Below, piece by piece: positions 32,884 through 39,602 of a stretch of 45,098 bases of DNA. The position numbers were made by a program, and so were the translations under genes. The stretch spans positions 68,781 to 113,878 of the forward strand of contig DEBD01000037.1 of NCBI GenBank assembly GCA_002348385.1, written 5' to 3'. The notes beneath the pieces were generated by a model. It searched no databases and was not told the origin of the DNA. It saw only the letters and a list, made by a program, of their open reading frames with translations. Source of the stretch: Gammaproteobacteria bacterium UBA2965. GTDB taxonomy: Bacteria; Pseudomonadota; Gammaproteobacteria; Pseudomonadales; Azotimanducaceae. Numbering within the stretch: the first letter of the stretch is position 1; every line of letters starts with the position of its first letter.

Positions 32884-34173
32884 TTATCTGCGCTCGGAGA
32901 ACTCCAGGTGCAGCTCCCACAGCCCAAGCATGATGCCCGGCTGGCGCTTCAGGTCGTTCTTGCCCGGCGCCAGGCGCAGGTCGTCAAGACGGTCCAGCAT
33001 CGCGTTGACGGCCACATTCTGCTCCAGGCGCGACAGCCCGGAACCGGGACAGGACCGCGGACCCTGGGAAAACGTCAGGTGGCGAGCCGGCTTGCGGCGT
33101 TGCAGATCCACCCGATCGGCGCCGGCGAACTCTTCTTCGTCTCTGTTGCCAGCGCCATAACGCAGGTGCAGCAGCGATCCTTTGGGAATGTCCACGCCGC
33201 GCAGGTTTACGTCCCGAGCGGCTCGACGGGTAGACAGGCCCTGGGTGGGCGCATACAGCCGCATGGCTTCTTCCACGAACACTTTCACCTTGCTTCGATC
33301 GGCACGCAGTTCCTCCGCCAGTTGCGGCTGCTCGGCCAGCAAATGGGCTTCGGCGGTGAGCGCATACTGGGTGGTCTCATTGCCGCCGATATTCATGCCA
33401 TAGGCCACCGACGCAATCTCGCCGTGGGACAGCGGCCGCTTTTCGTCGCCGTATTGCACCTGGGTAAGAAAGCTCACCATGTCATCTTCGGGGTGGCGCC
33501 GCTTGTGGTCGATCTGCTCCTGGATGTAGGCATGGAACTCGGCCAGCGTGCGCGCGTTTTCGCGCTCGTCCTCGTCGCTCATGATGTTCTTGTGGGTTTT
33601 GCCGTAGACGAAGCGACGTACCTGCGCTTCTTCCCACTTGCGCAGGCGAGGCAGGTCTTCCAGGGGAAAACCAAGGATTTTGGTGATGGAGATGGCGGGA
33701 AGCGGCGCGGCGAAACCCTTCACAAACTCCACCTGGCCGTCTGCGATCCAGTTATCGATGAGCCGATGGCAGGCCTCGGCGACCATGCCCTCATGACGGC
33801 CTGCCCCCGTACCTACCCAGGGGTCGGTGAGTTGGTGACGATGCTGCTTGTGCTGCTCGATGTCGGGCCGCAGGGTCTGGCGGGCATTCACGGCATCGCC
33901 AAAGCCATGCTCGGCAATGATCTCCTGCTCCAGATTATTGGCCCCCTGCTCGAAGCGTATCGGAAACGTGGCCGGATCTTTGACGATGGCGGCGATGTCT
34001 TCGTATTTCGAGACAATGAAGGCGTCACTCCCGGGCTCATCGCCCTCGCCGGGCAGCCGGTGGATGGGTGCATCGCGATGCAGAATCTCATAGGACTCGA
34101 ACCAGAACTCCTCGGCGCCTTCTTCGAACAGGTCGATCTCGTCGAGATGCATGGGACATCTAGTAATCGTCAT
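32884..34173 (-). CDS. Cytochrome P450 (soluble bacterial type)
   Basis: A 429-residue heme-thiolate monooxygenase of the soluble bacterial type without membrane anchor. Diagnostic residues: I-helix IGGNETTQ (263-268), K-helix ExxR at Glu302-Arg305 (EEAMR), a STRRAARDVNLRGVDIPKG meander, and the heme loop LTFSQGPRSCPGSG with the ligand Cys375. The ATG at 34173 follows GGGGAGG by eight bases. No ferredoxin or ferredoxin reductase gene adjoins it, so electrons must come from a partner elsewhere. It lies between slyD and a small conserved gene on the same strand. Hydrophobic substrates (steroid, terpenoid or fatty-acid-like) are usual; nothing narrower can be said. Confidence 0.94.
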   Translation of the reverse strand: MTITRCPMHLDEIDLFEEGAEEFWFESYEILHRDAPIHRLPGEGDEPGSDAFIVSKYEDIAAIVKDPATFPIRFEQGANNLEQEIIAEHGFGDAVNARQTLRPDIEQHKQHRHQLTDPWVGTGAGRHEGMVAEACHRLIDNWIADGQVEFVKGFAAPLPAISITKILGFPLEDLPRLRKWEEAQVRRFVYGKTHKNIMSDEDERENARTLAEFHAYIQEQIDHKRRHPEDDMVSFLTQVQYGDEKRPLSHGEIASVAYGMNIGGNETTQYALTAEAHLLAEQPQLAEELRADRSKVKVFVEEAMRLYAPTQGLSTRRAARDVNLRGVDIPKGSLLHLRYGAGNRDEEEFAGADRVDLQRRKPARHLTFSQGPRSCPGSGLSRLEQNVAVNAMLDRLDDLRLAPGKNDLKRQPGIMLGLWELHLEFSERR

Positions 34174-34220
34174 GGCGCCATCCTCCCCAGGTGACCCGTG
34201 TTGTCTTGATATCTCCTCGC

Positions 34221-34239
34221 GGCCCGACCTAGTCGGGCC
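34221..34239. terminator. Perfect hairpin between the small gene and the P450 gene
   Basis: GGCCCGA-CCTAG-TCGGGCC has a 7-base-pair stem and 5-base loop. On the minus strand it begins 11 bases after the small gene's stop and 48 bases before the P450 start. There is no T-run. It may be a partial terminator or processing signal that separates expression of the two genes. Confidence 0.5.
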
Positions 34240-34249
34240 ATGCCCCGCG

Positions 34250-34453
34250 CTACAGGTTGCCCAGCGCGTCGGCTTCCTCGAGGATCTGGGTCAGTAGGTT
34301 TCTCGCGGTACTGACTTCCTCGCCTTCCATCTGGGCACTGCGCGAGCTGATGCCGGGAATGCGTGCGATGATCAGATCCCCGGAAACGGAGTAGATCCCA
34401 GAGTATTCCTTGCCTTTGTACTCAACGGGTACCTGGCTCTGTCGTGTCGGCAT
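34250..34453 (-). CDS. Conserved small protein of unknown function (67 aa)
   Basis: A 67-residue protein starting MPTRQSQVPVEYKGKEYSGIYS. It has a beta-rich 'VEYKGKEYSGIYSVSGDLIIARIPG' front and a helical back (STARNLLTQILEEADALGNL). Similar short proteins with a 'YxGxxYSGxYxVxGxxI' pattern occur widely in gammaproteobacteria, but I know no function. The ATG at 34453 is chosen because GGGGGAAGG precedes it; an in-frame Met 11 codons upstream lacks such a site. A perfect TATAAT lies upstream (34494-34489). Being separately promoted and closed by a hairpin, it looks like a stand-alone gene rather than part of the P450 unit. Confidence 0.75.
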   Translation of the reverse strand: MPTRQSQVPVEYKGKEYSGIYSVSGDLIIARIPGISSRSAQMEGEEVSTARNLLTQILEEADALGNL

Positions 34454-34488
34454 GCGCCTTCCCCCTAGCGATGACCACTTGAGCATAG

Positions 34489-34516
34489 ATTATACGACGG
34501 CGGCCCATTGACTCCA
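34489..34516 (-). promoter_or_regulatory. Promoter of the 67-residue protein gene
   Basis: On the minus strand a perfect TATAAT (34494-34489) has a weak -35, TGGAGT (34516-34511; 3 of 6), 16 bases upstream. The -10 lies about 36 bases before the ATG at 34453. A TTGACT at 34508-34513 and CATACT at 34534-34539 on the plus strand, 20 bases apart, could serve the divergent SDR gene from the same 111-base gap. Confidence 0.5.
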
Positions 34517-34564
34517 GCCCAGCGCAATTCAGGCATACTGTGGGGCCGAACGCTGGGGAAATCC

Positions 34565-35299
34565 ATGAACGACTCGAACAACAAAGTAGTACTGGTGATC
34601 GGCGCTGGGGTGGCTACCGGCGGCGCGGTTGCCAGGCGCTTCGCGCGAGAAGGGTACATCGCCTGCATGGCACGTCGCAAAGGGGATCGACTGGAGGCCC
34701 TGGTAGAAGAAATTGAGCAGGCCGGCGGCCGCGCGCACGGTTTCAGCTGCGACGCCACCGAAGAAGACCAAGTGATCGACCTAATCGACGGGATCGAACG
34801 CGATATCGGGCCCATCGAGGTGGCCTGCTACAACGCAGCGGTAGGCGCCGGGCACAGCATTACCGAATTCCCCACAGAGACCTACGAGCGCGTGTGGCGC
34901 ATCAATACGCTGGGTGCCTTCATCATGGGCCGGGAGGTGTCCAAGCGCATGGTGGAACGAGGCCGCGGCACCATCCTGTTCACCGGGGCCACTTCCGCCC
35001 TGCGCGGTAAGGCGGGGCTGGCGGCCTTCGCCGGTTCCAAGCACGCGCTTCGAGCCCTCTCCGAAAGCATGGCGCGCGAACTGTTCCCCAAGAACATCCA
35101 CGTGGCGCACATCATCATCGACGGCCCCATCGATACGCCGCTCATCCGGCGCTCCATGCCTCAGGTATTCGAAGAGCGGCCTGAAGACGGCGTGCTGGCC
35201 CCGGACGACATCGCCGAAACTTACTGGAGCGTACACTGCCAGCCGCGCAGCGCCTGGCTGCACGAAACCCAGCTGCGCCCCTGGGTGGAACCCTGGTAG
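34565..35299 (+). CDS. SDR-family protein with Phe in place of the catalytic Tyr
   Basis: A 244-residue short-chain dehydrogenase-like protein. The cofactor loop is atypical (VIGAGVATGGAVARRFA), followed by CMARRKGDRLEAL, CDATEEDQV, YNAAVGAG, and TGATSALRGKAGLAAFAGSKHALRALSESMARE. Ser144 and Lys159 of the Ser-Tyr-Lys triad are in place, but Tyr is replaced by Phe155. A group of SDR proteins with this 'FAxxKxALR' pattern and the later 'HVAHIIIDGPID' segment exists, and their activity is unclear. The start at ATG 34565 has GGGGAA before it. A GST-kappa-like gene follows 15 bases later, so they form a two-gene operon. The function may be binding or a different chemistry rather than normal dehydrogenation. 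Confidence 0.86.
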   Translation: MNDSNNKVVLVIGAGVATGGAVARRFAREGYIACMARRKGDRLEALVEEIEQAGGRAHGFSCDATEEDQVIDLIDGIERDIGPIEVACYNAAVGAGHSITEFPTETYERVWRINTLGAFIMGREVSKRMVERGRGTILFTGATSALRGKAGLAAFAGSKHALRALSESMARELFPKNIHVAHIIIDGPIDTPLIRRSMPQVFEERPEDGVLAPDDIAETYWSVHCQPRSAWLHETQLRPWVEPW

Positions 35300-35314
35300 C
35301 ACCATGGAGGCACC

Positions 35315-35902
35315 ATGAGCAAGACGGTAGAGATCTTTTTCGATTTTCTGAGCCCACCGAGCTTTCTCGCCTGGACCCAGATGCCCGGAGTCCTCGAGCG
35401 AACGGGCGCTCAAGCAATCTGGCGACCCATGTTCACGCTCGGCCTGCACGAACTGGTTGGTAATCGGTCGCCGATAAGCGTGCCCAACAAAGCCAAGTGG
35501 GTCATGGGCGATCTGCAGCTGTGGGCAAAGCGCTATGGAGTGACGCTCAACCCGAACCCCAATGGTTTCGTGAACATCCTCGCGGCGGACCGGGCAGCCT
35601 GTTTCGCGGAGCAGCGCGGTGAGGTGGAACAGCTCATGGAGAAGGCTTATCCCGCCATGTTCGTAGCGGGTCGTGATCTGGCGGACCTGGAGGTACTGGC
35701 AGACATCATCAGCAGTGCGGGGCTCGACGCGGACGCTTATCTGACAGCCATCACTACAGACGAAGTGAAGGACCGCCTGAAAGCGAACACGCAGGAGGCC
35801 GCGGACCGTGACGCCTTCGGCGCACCCACCTTCTTTGTGAACGGCCAACTATTCTTCGGACAGGACCGGCTGGAGTTCGTAGAGGAAGCTCTGCAGGCCT
35901 AG
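35315..35902 (+). CDS. DsbA-fold protein, 2-hydroxychromene-2-carboxylate isomerase / GST-kappa type
   Basis: A 195-residue thioredoxin-fold protein related to HCCA isomerase and kappa-class GST. The N-terminus FFDFLSPPSFLAWTQMP carries Ser13 of the SPxS signature, which replaces the CxxC of DsbA and activates glutathione. A helical domain is inserted (about 65-150), and DAFGAPTFFVNGQLFFGQDRLEFVEEAL is the second half of the thioredoxin fold with the cis-Pro. GGAGG sits seven bases before the ATG. It is paired with the SDR-like gene upstream. HCCA isomerases act in naphthalene breakdown, but most relatives have unknown substrates. Confidence 0.88.
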   Translation: MSKTVEIFFDFLSPPSFLAWTQMPGVLERTGAQAIWRPMFTLGLHELVGNRSPISVPNKAKWVMGDLQLWAKRYGVTLNPNPNGFVNILAADRAACFAEQRGEVEQLMEKAYPAMFVAGRDLADLEVLADIISSAGLDADAYLTAITTDEVKDRLKANTQEAADRDAFGAPTFFVNGQLFFGQDRLEFVEEALQA

Positions 35903-35981
35903 GGCCACTGCAACCGGCACGGGTACTGCTGGCGGTCGGGATCAGGTCATCCAACCTCTGCACAGCGAGCGGCTTGCGACG

Positions 35982-36509
35982 TCAGCCACCCCGCTGGGTT
36001 CCCAGCGCGTCCTCACCCACCGCATCCATGGTCGCCTGTCCCATCTTGCGGCCGTCGAAGCCAATGGTCTTGGTGGGCGTGAACTTGATGACGCGCCGGT
36101 TCTCGGTATTGTTGAGTTCCACGAAAACCTTCTGAGCTTGCTCATCGCCCGGGCGCAGGCGTTTTGCCAACTCCGGTAGAAACCACTCGACGGTATCGCG
36201 ATCCGCGAGCACCTCACCCACTCCCTTGTAGGTCAGGCTCAGACCGCTACGCAGCTTGCTGCCTTTGCTGGTGATGGCGATGGAGCAACGCGGTTCCCGC
36301 TGCACCGCTTGAACCCGCACGCGCAGCGACGACACGCTAAGCCAGAAACGCTCGTCGGCGTACACATAGGACATGATCACCCCCACCGGCCAGCCCTCGC
36401 GGGTGGACCACATGAACGTACACTCATTTTGCGCGGCGATCAGTGCCTGCTCGCCGTCAGCGTCCAGTTTGTAGTGGCTTACGTCGTCGTAATTGAAATC
36501 CTTGGCCAT
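35982..36509 (-). CDS. Pyridoxamine 5'-phosphate oxidase-fold (FMN-binding) protein
   Basis: A 175-residue split-barrel protein of the PPOX family, usually FMN- or F420-type flavin binding. It shows the family order: an entry strand (NECTFMWSTREGWPVGVIMSYVYADERFWLSV), EPRCSIAITSKGSKL, and LTYKGVGEVLADRDTVEWFLPELAKRL. The C-terminus includes VIKFTPTKTIGFDGRKMGQATMD. I set the start at ATG 36509, which has GGAGG nine bases before; a TTG two codons upstream is too close to it. It follows the MFS transporter by 75 bases on the same strand. The role is unknown; many relatives reduce or bind flavin and act on small aromatic or quinone compounds. Confidence 0.82.
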   Translation of the reverse strand: MAKDFNYDDVSHYKLDADGEQALIAAQNECTFMWSTREGWPVGVIMSYVYADERFWLSVSSLRVRVQAVQREPRCSIAITSKGSKLRSGLSLTYKGVGEVLADRDTVEWFLPELAKRLRPGDEQAQKVFVELNNTENRRVIKFTPTKTIGFDGRKMGQATMDAVGEDALGTQRGG

Positions 36510-36584
36510 GATCAATTACCTCCCTGATCTGTGCCGTAGTGCTCCAGCAGCAGATACAGCTTTGCTTTCCCATCTGCACACGCC

Positions 36585-37883
36585 CTAACGTCGCCCCACG
36601 TTGTACACCAACAGCGTAGCGATCAAAAGCGGCGGCACCACCAACGTCAACATCATCTCGTCTAGTGCCCACCCCGCAGCCACCACGAACCCGGTGATGA
36701 GAGGCGACACGATGGCCCCGGTGCGGCCGAAACCACTACCCCAGCCGATTCCAGTAGCGCGCACCCGGGGGGCGTAAACGGCAGCCGCCAATGGAAACAA
36801 ACCATAGGATGCGCTGAACATGAATCCCACCACCCCCAGCACCATCTTCTGCAAGAAGAACGAGAAGTCCACCAGCACCCACAGCGCCACCAATACGCCG
36901 CTCACCAGCAGCATGCCGGCAATCATGGGCGTAAGCAGAAAACGGGCGCTAAGAAACCCCAGCAGAATCGCCCCGATGAGCGCACCTGTAGTGAAGTAAG
37001 TCAGCGCGTCGATACCCTGGGCCTGTGTGTAACCGTCGTAAACAAGCAACGTGGGCACCCAGTTCACCACCAGATAGCTGGCCCAGAAGTAAGCAAACCA
37101 CAGCAACCAGATCTGAATCGTGGCGTAACGCAACTCGGGCGCGAACAACTGCAGCACGTTGCCACGGGATTGCTCCGCGGCAACTACAGGCGGCAGGTTG
37201 TCTATGGGTTCGCGCTGCAACGCAGCAAGAATACCGTTGATGCGTGCGAGCTTAGCGGCCTCCCCACCTTTACCGCCCACCACGTAATACACGGACTCCT
37301 GCAGATAGAACAACGCAAGCAGAAACAGCAGCGCCGTGATGGCACCGCCAGTCATAAACAACCCTTCCCAACCAAGGGCGGAGATGAGCTCTTCTGCCAT
37401 CAGGCCAGCGGCGACCGCACCGACGGAGAAACCGGCAGACACCAGAACCACGGCCGCATTGCGAATGCGGGCGGGCGCGTATTCGGTGGCGAGCGTGGCG
37501 CTGGCGGGCACGATCACACCAATCCCCAGTCCCGCCAGAAACCGCAGCGCAACAAGCTGCCACACGCTTTCGCATGCAGCGGTGGCAAACATGCTGACAC
37601 TCACAAATCCCGCGGCAATGAGCACCATGGTTCGGCGGCCGAACACGTCCGCCAACGGCCCGAGGAAAATCGACCCCACCGCCATACCCACCAGAGCCGC
37701 GGAGAACACCGCCCCCAACTGCTCCGGGGCAACCGACCAATCCGCGGCGAGTGCAGGTGCGGCGTAGCTCATGGCCATCACGTCGAAGCCATCGGCCAGG
37801 TTGAGCAGCAAGCAGATGACCAGAATCAACACCTGGCCCCGCGGTGCCGGCATCTCGTCAAGTCGTTGCTCCAGAACCGACAC
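36585..37883 (-). CDS. MFS transporter, aromatic acid:H+ symporter (AAHS)-like
   Basis: A 432-residue, 12-helix major facilitator protein of the aromatic-acid/sugar-porter type. Helix 1 (LILVICLLLNLADGFDVMAMSYAAPAL) carries the DGFD motif used by PcaK/BenK-type transporters, and the loop 2-3 motif is GPLADVFGRRTMVL. It takes up aromatic or other organic acids in this group. The start is GTG at 37883, preceded by a weak purine stretch; an ATG at residue 11 is possible. Immediately upstream, 13 bases away, is the 3' remnant of an SDR gene (37897-38034), so it was probably once the second gene of an operon. The PPOX-fold gene follows. Confidence 0.9.
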   Translation of the reverse strand: MSVLEQRLDEMPAPRGQVLILVICLLLNLADGFDVMAMSYAAPALAADWSVAPEQLGAVFSAALVGMAVGSIFLGPLADVFGRRTMVLIAAGFVSVSMFATAACESVWQLVALRFLAGLGIGVIVPASATLATEYAPARIRNAAVVLVSAGFSVGAVAAGLMAEELISALGWEGLFMTGGAITALLFLLALFYLQESVYYVVGGKGGEAAKLARINGILAALQREPIDNLPPVVAAEQSRGNVLQLFAPELRYATIQIWLLWFAYFWASYLVVNWVPTLLVYDGYTQAQGIDALTYFTTGALIGAILLGFLSARFLLTPMIAGMLLVSGVLVALWVLVDFSFFLQKMVLGVVGFMFSASYGLFPLAAAVYAPRVRATGIGWGSGFGRTGAIVSPLITGFVVAAGWALDEMMLTLVVPPLLIATLLVYNVGRR

Positions 37884-37896
37884 TAGCTTGCGCTAC

Positions 37897-38034
37897 TCAA
37901 AGCTTCGGTGTCGCTGGCCAGGGGCCGCCCGGTGAGGATGCAACCCCATCCACCATCAGGGTGTGGCCGGCAATAAAACGGGCCCAGTCCGAACACAGCA
38001 ATACCACCGCGTTCCCCACGTCCCCGTCCTCCCT
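37897..38034 (-). pseudogene. 3' remnant of an SDR-type dehydrogenase gene
   Basis: On the minus strand a 45-codon open piece ends at a TGA (37897-37899), and its sequence is the classic SDR C-terminus: REDGDVGNAVVLLCSDWARF, then IAGHTLMVDG, as in family members that end '...VLFLCSDxARFITGxTLxVDGG'. Just before it is an in-frame stop (38037-38035), and upstream in all three frames nothing SDR-like continues for the 70 bases before the GST gene. So only the last fifth of an SDR gene is left. It is short, lacks a start, and ends 13 bases before the MFS gene. The rest may have been deleted or replaced by the GST gene. Confidence 0.75.
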
Positions 38035-38108
38035 TCACGTCCATTGCGCCCCTCCCTTTGTCCACACGCAATGGTACCTTTAACACAACTCAGGCTAGGA
38101 GCGTCAAA

Positions 38109-38723
38109 TTGCACCTGTACACCTACAGCCCCTCGCCCAACGGTAAACGTGTTGGGGTGGTCCTCAAGGAGAAAGGCATCGAGATTGCCACAACGGAGGT
38201 GGACATCCTGGCCGGCGAGAACCTCACCGACGAATACCGGGCCAAGAACCCCATGTCCCGGGTACCGGTGCTGGAGTTGGACAACGGCTTCATGCTGGCT
38301 GAGAGCATTGCCATCTCCCGCTACCTGGAAGGTCTGCACCCCGAACCGCGCCTATTCGGCGCTGGTTTCGAAGAACAGGCAGTGATCGAGATGTGGAACC
38401 GGCGTGCCGAGATCAATTTTTTCTTGAACGCCGCAGCCGCATTCCGTCATTCCACCGGCATCTTCCAGGACCGCGAGTCGGTGTGTCCCGAGTGGGGCGA
38501 GATCGCCGCCGAACTCGCCCGCACCGCCGCAGAAGCGTTTGAGGCACACCTCGCAGAGAACGAGTTCCTGGCTGGCGATCGTTTCAGCATTGCGGACGTC
38601 ACCCTCGGTTGCGCGCTGACGTTCGCCCGAAATACGGGCCTCGACGTGCTGGACAACCCCAACCTGGCGGCCTATTTCGCGCGTGTCAGAGCCAGGCCAG
38701 GTTTCGCCAAGGACGCGTCATGA
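38109..38723 (+). CDS. Glutathione S-transferase family protein
   Basis: A 204-residue soluble GST. The N-terminal thioredoxin fold has LHLYTYSPSPNGKRVGVVLKEKGI (with Ser/Tyr candidates for glutathione activation), NPMSRVPVLELDNGFMLAESIAISRYLE (cis-Pro and the Glu-Ser pair for the gamma-Glu). The C-terminal helical domain ends in FLAGDRFSIADVTLGCAL, the usual GST N-capping motif. The start is TTG at 38109, placed because AGGAG lies seven bases upstream (38097-38101) and an earlier TTG at 38058 has none. Its stop overlaps the MOSC-domain gene start by ATGA, so the two are coupled. The substrate is unknown. Confidence 0.88.
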   Translation: MHLYTYSPSPNGKRVGVVLKEKGIEIATTEVDILAGENLTDEYRAKNPMSRVPVLELDNGFMLAESIAISRYLEGLHPEPRLFGAGFEEQAVIEMWNRRAEINFFLNAAAAFRHSTGIFQDRESVCPEWGEIAAELARTAAEAFEAHLAENEFLAGDRFSIADVTLGCALTFARNTGLDVLDNPNLAAYFARVRARPGFAKDAS

Positions 38724-39580
38724 GTCTGGGGCACATCAAGTCGATCCACCGTTATCCTGTCAAAAGCATGATGGGCGAATCACTCGCACGCGCTAAGCTT
38801 GGCGCCCAGGGCATTCCTGGGGACCGAGCCTGGGCGGTGAAGGATGAAGTGCGCGGCGGCATTCGCGGCGGCAAGCGATTTCCGGAACTAATGCGCTGCG
38901 CTGCGCGTTACGACTCCGAGCCACCAGAACAAGGCTCCGCACCGGCCACGGTGACCCTACCCGACGGGCGGGCGCTCAACATAGATGATCCCGCTATGCC
39001 CAAGGCGCTGTCCGGACTACTGGAAAGCACAGTCAGCGTCTGGCCCCTGATGCCCCCCGACCAACTCGAGCACTACCGCCGCGGACCGCCCCTGCTGGAA
39101 GATCGGGAAGCAGAACTGCGGCGTGTGTTCGCCCGCACGGAAGAAGAGCCGCTGCCGGATCTGGGGGCTTTTCCCAGCGAGCTTTTTCAGTTCGAGAGCC
39201 CTCCGGGCACCTATTTCGACGCGTTTCCCCTGCTTATCATGACCCGTCAGAGCCTTGATACGCTGCAAAGCCTTGCCGGCGACCACACCTTCGACGTACG
39301 CCGGTTCCGGCCCAACATCCTCATCGACGCAATTGAGACCGGTGACGGGTTTCCCGAACGCGAATGGGTCGGAAAAAGCCTCCATTTAGGTGAGGCCACC
39401 ATCGAGATCACCATGAACTGCCCGCGCTGCGCCATGACCACCTACGGCTTTGCGGATCTGGCCAACGACCCGGGCATCATGCGCACGCTGGTGCGCGACG
39501 CCGGCGGCGATCTGGGCGTGTACGCCACGGTATCCACTCCCGGCGCCGTCGCGTTGGGCGACCCAGTGAGTCTCTCCTAG
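38720..39580 (+). CDS. MOSC-domain protein (molybdenum cofactor-binding/sulfurase C-terminal type)
   Basis: A 286-residue protein with an N-terminal MOSC_N-like beta-barrel (SLGHIKSIHRYPVKSMMGESLARAKLGAQGIPGDRAWAV) and a C-terminal MOSC domain. The domain core includes RRFRPNILIDA and NCPRCAMTTYGF, with the conserved Cys of the MOSC family in the CPRC stretch. Proteins of this group bind the molybdenum cofactor and act in N-hydroxylated compound reduction (YiiM, YcbX type), or other Mo-sulfur chemistry. Its ATG overlaps the GST stop (ATGA). YcbX-like activity would need reductase partners not seen nearby, so function remains open. Confidence 0.87.
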   Translation: MSLGHIKSIHRYPVKSMMGESLARAKLGAQGIPGDRAWAVKDEVRGGIRGGKRFPELMRCAARYDSEPPEQGSAPATVTLPDGRALNIDDPAMPKALSGLLESTVSVWPLMPPDQLEHYRRGPPLLEDREAELRRVFARTEEEPLPDLGAFPSELFQFESPPGTYFDAFPLLIMTRQSLDTLQSLAGDHTFDVRRFRPNILIDAIETGDGFPEREWVGKSLHLGEATIEITMNCPRCAMTTYGFADLANDPGIMRTLVRDAGGDLGVYATVSTPGAVALGDPVSLS

Positions 39581-39602
39581 ACGCCCAGGCGCGCGAGACG
39601 GG

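Noticed and set aside
32785..34194. 469-codon plus-strand open frame over the P450 gene
   Set aside because: Antisense shadow of a gene with all P450 motifs; no recognisable domain in the plus frame.
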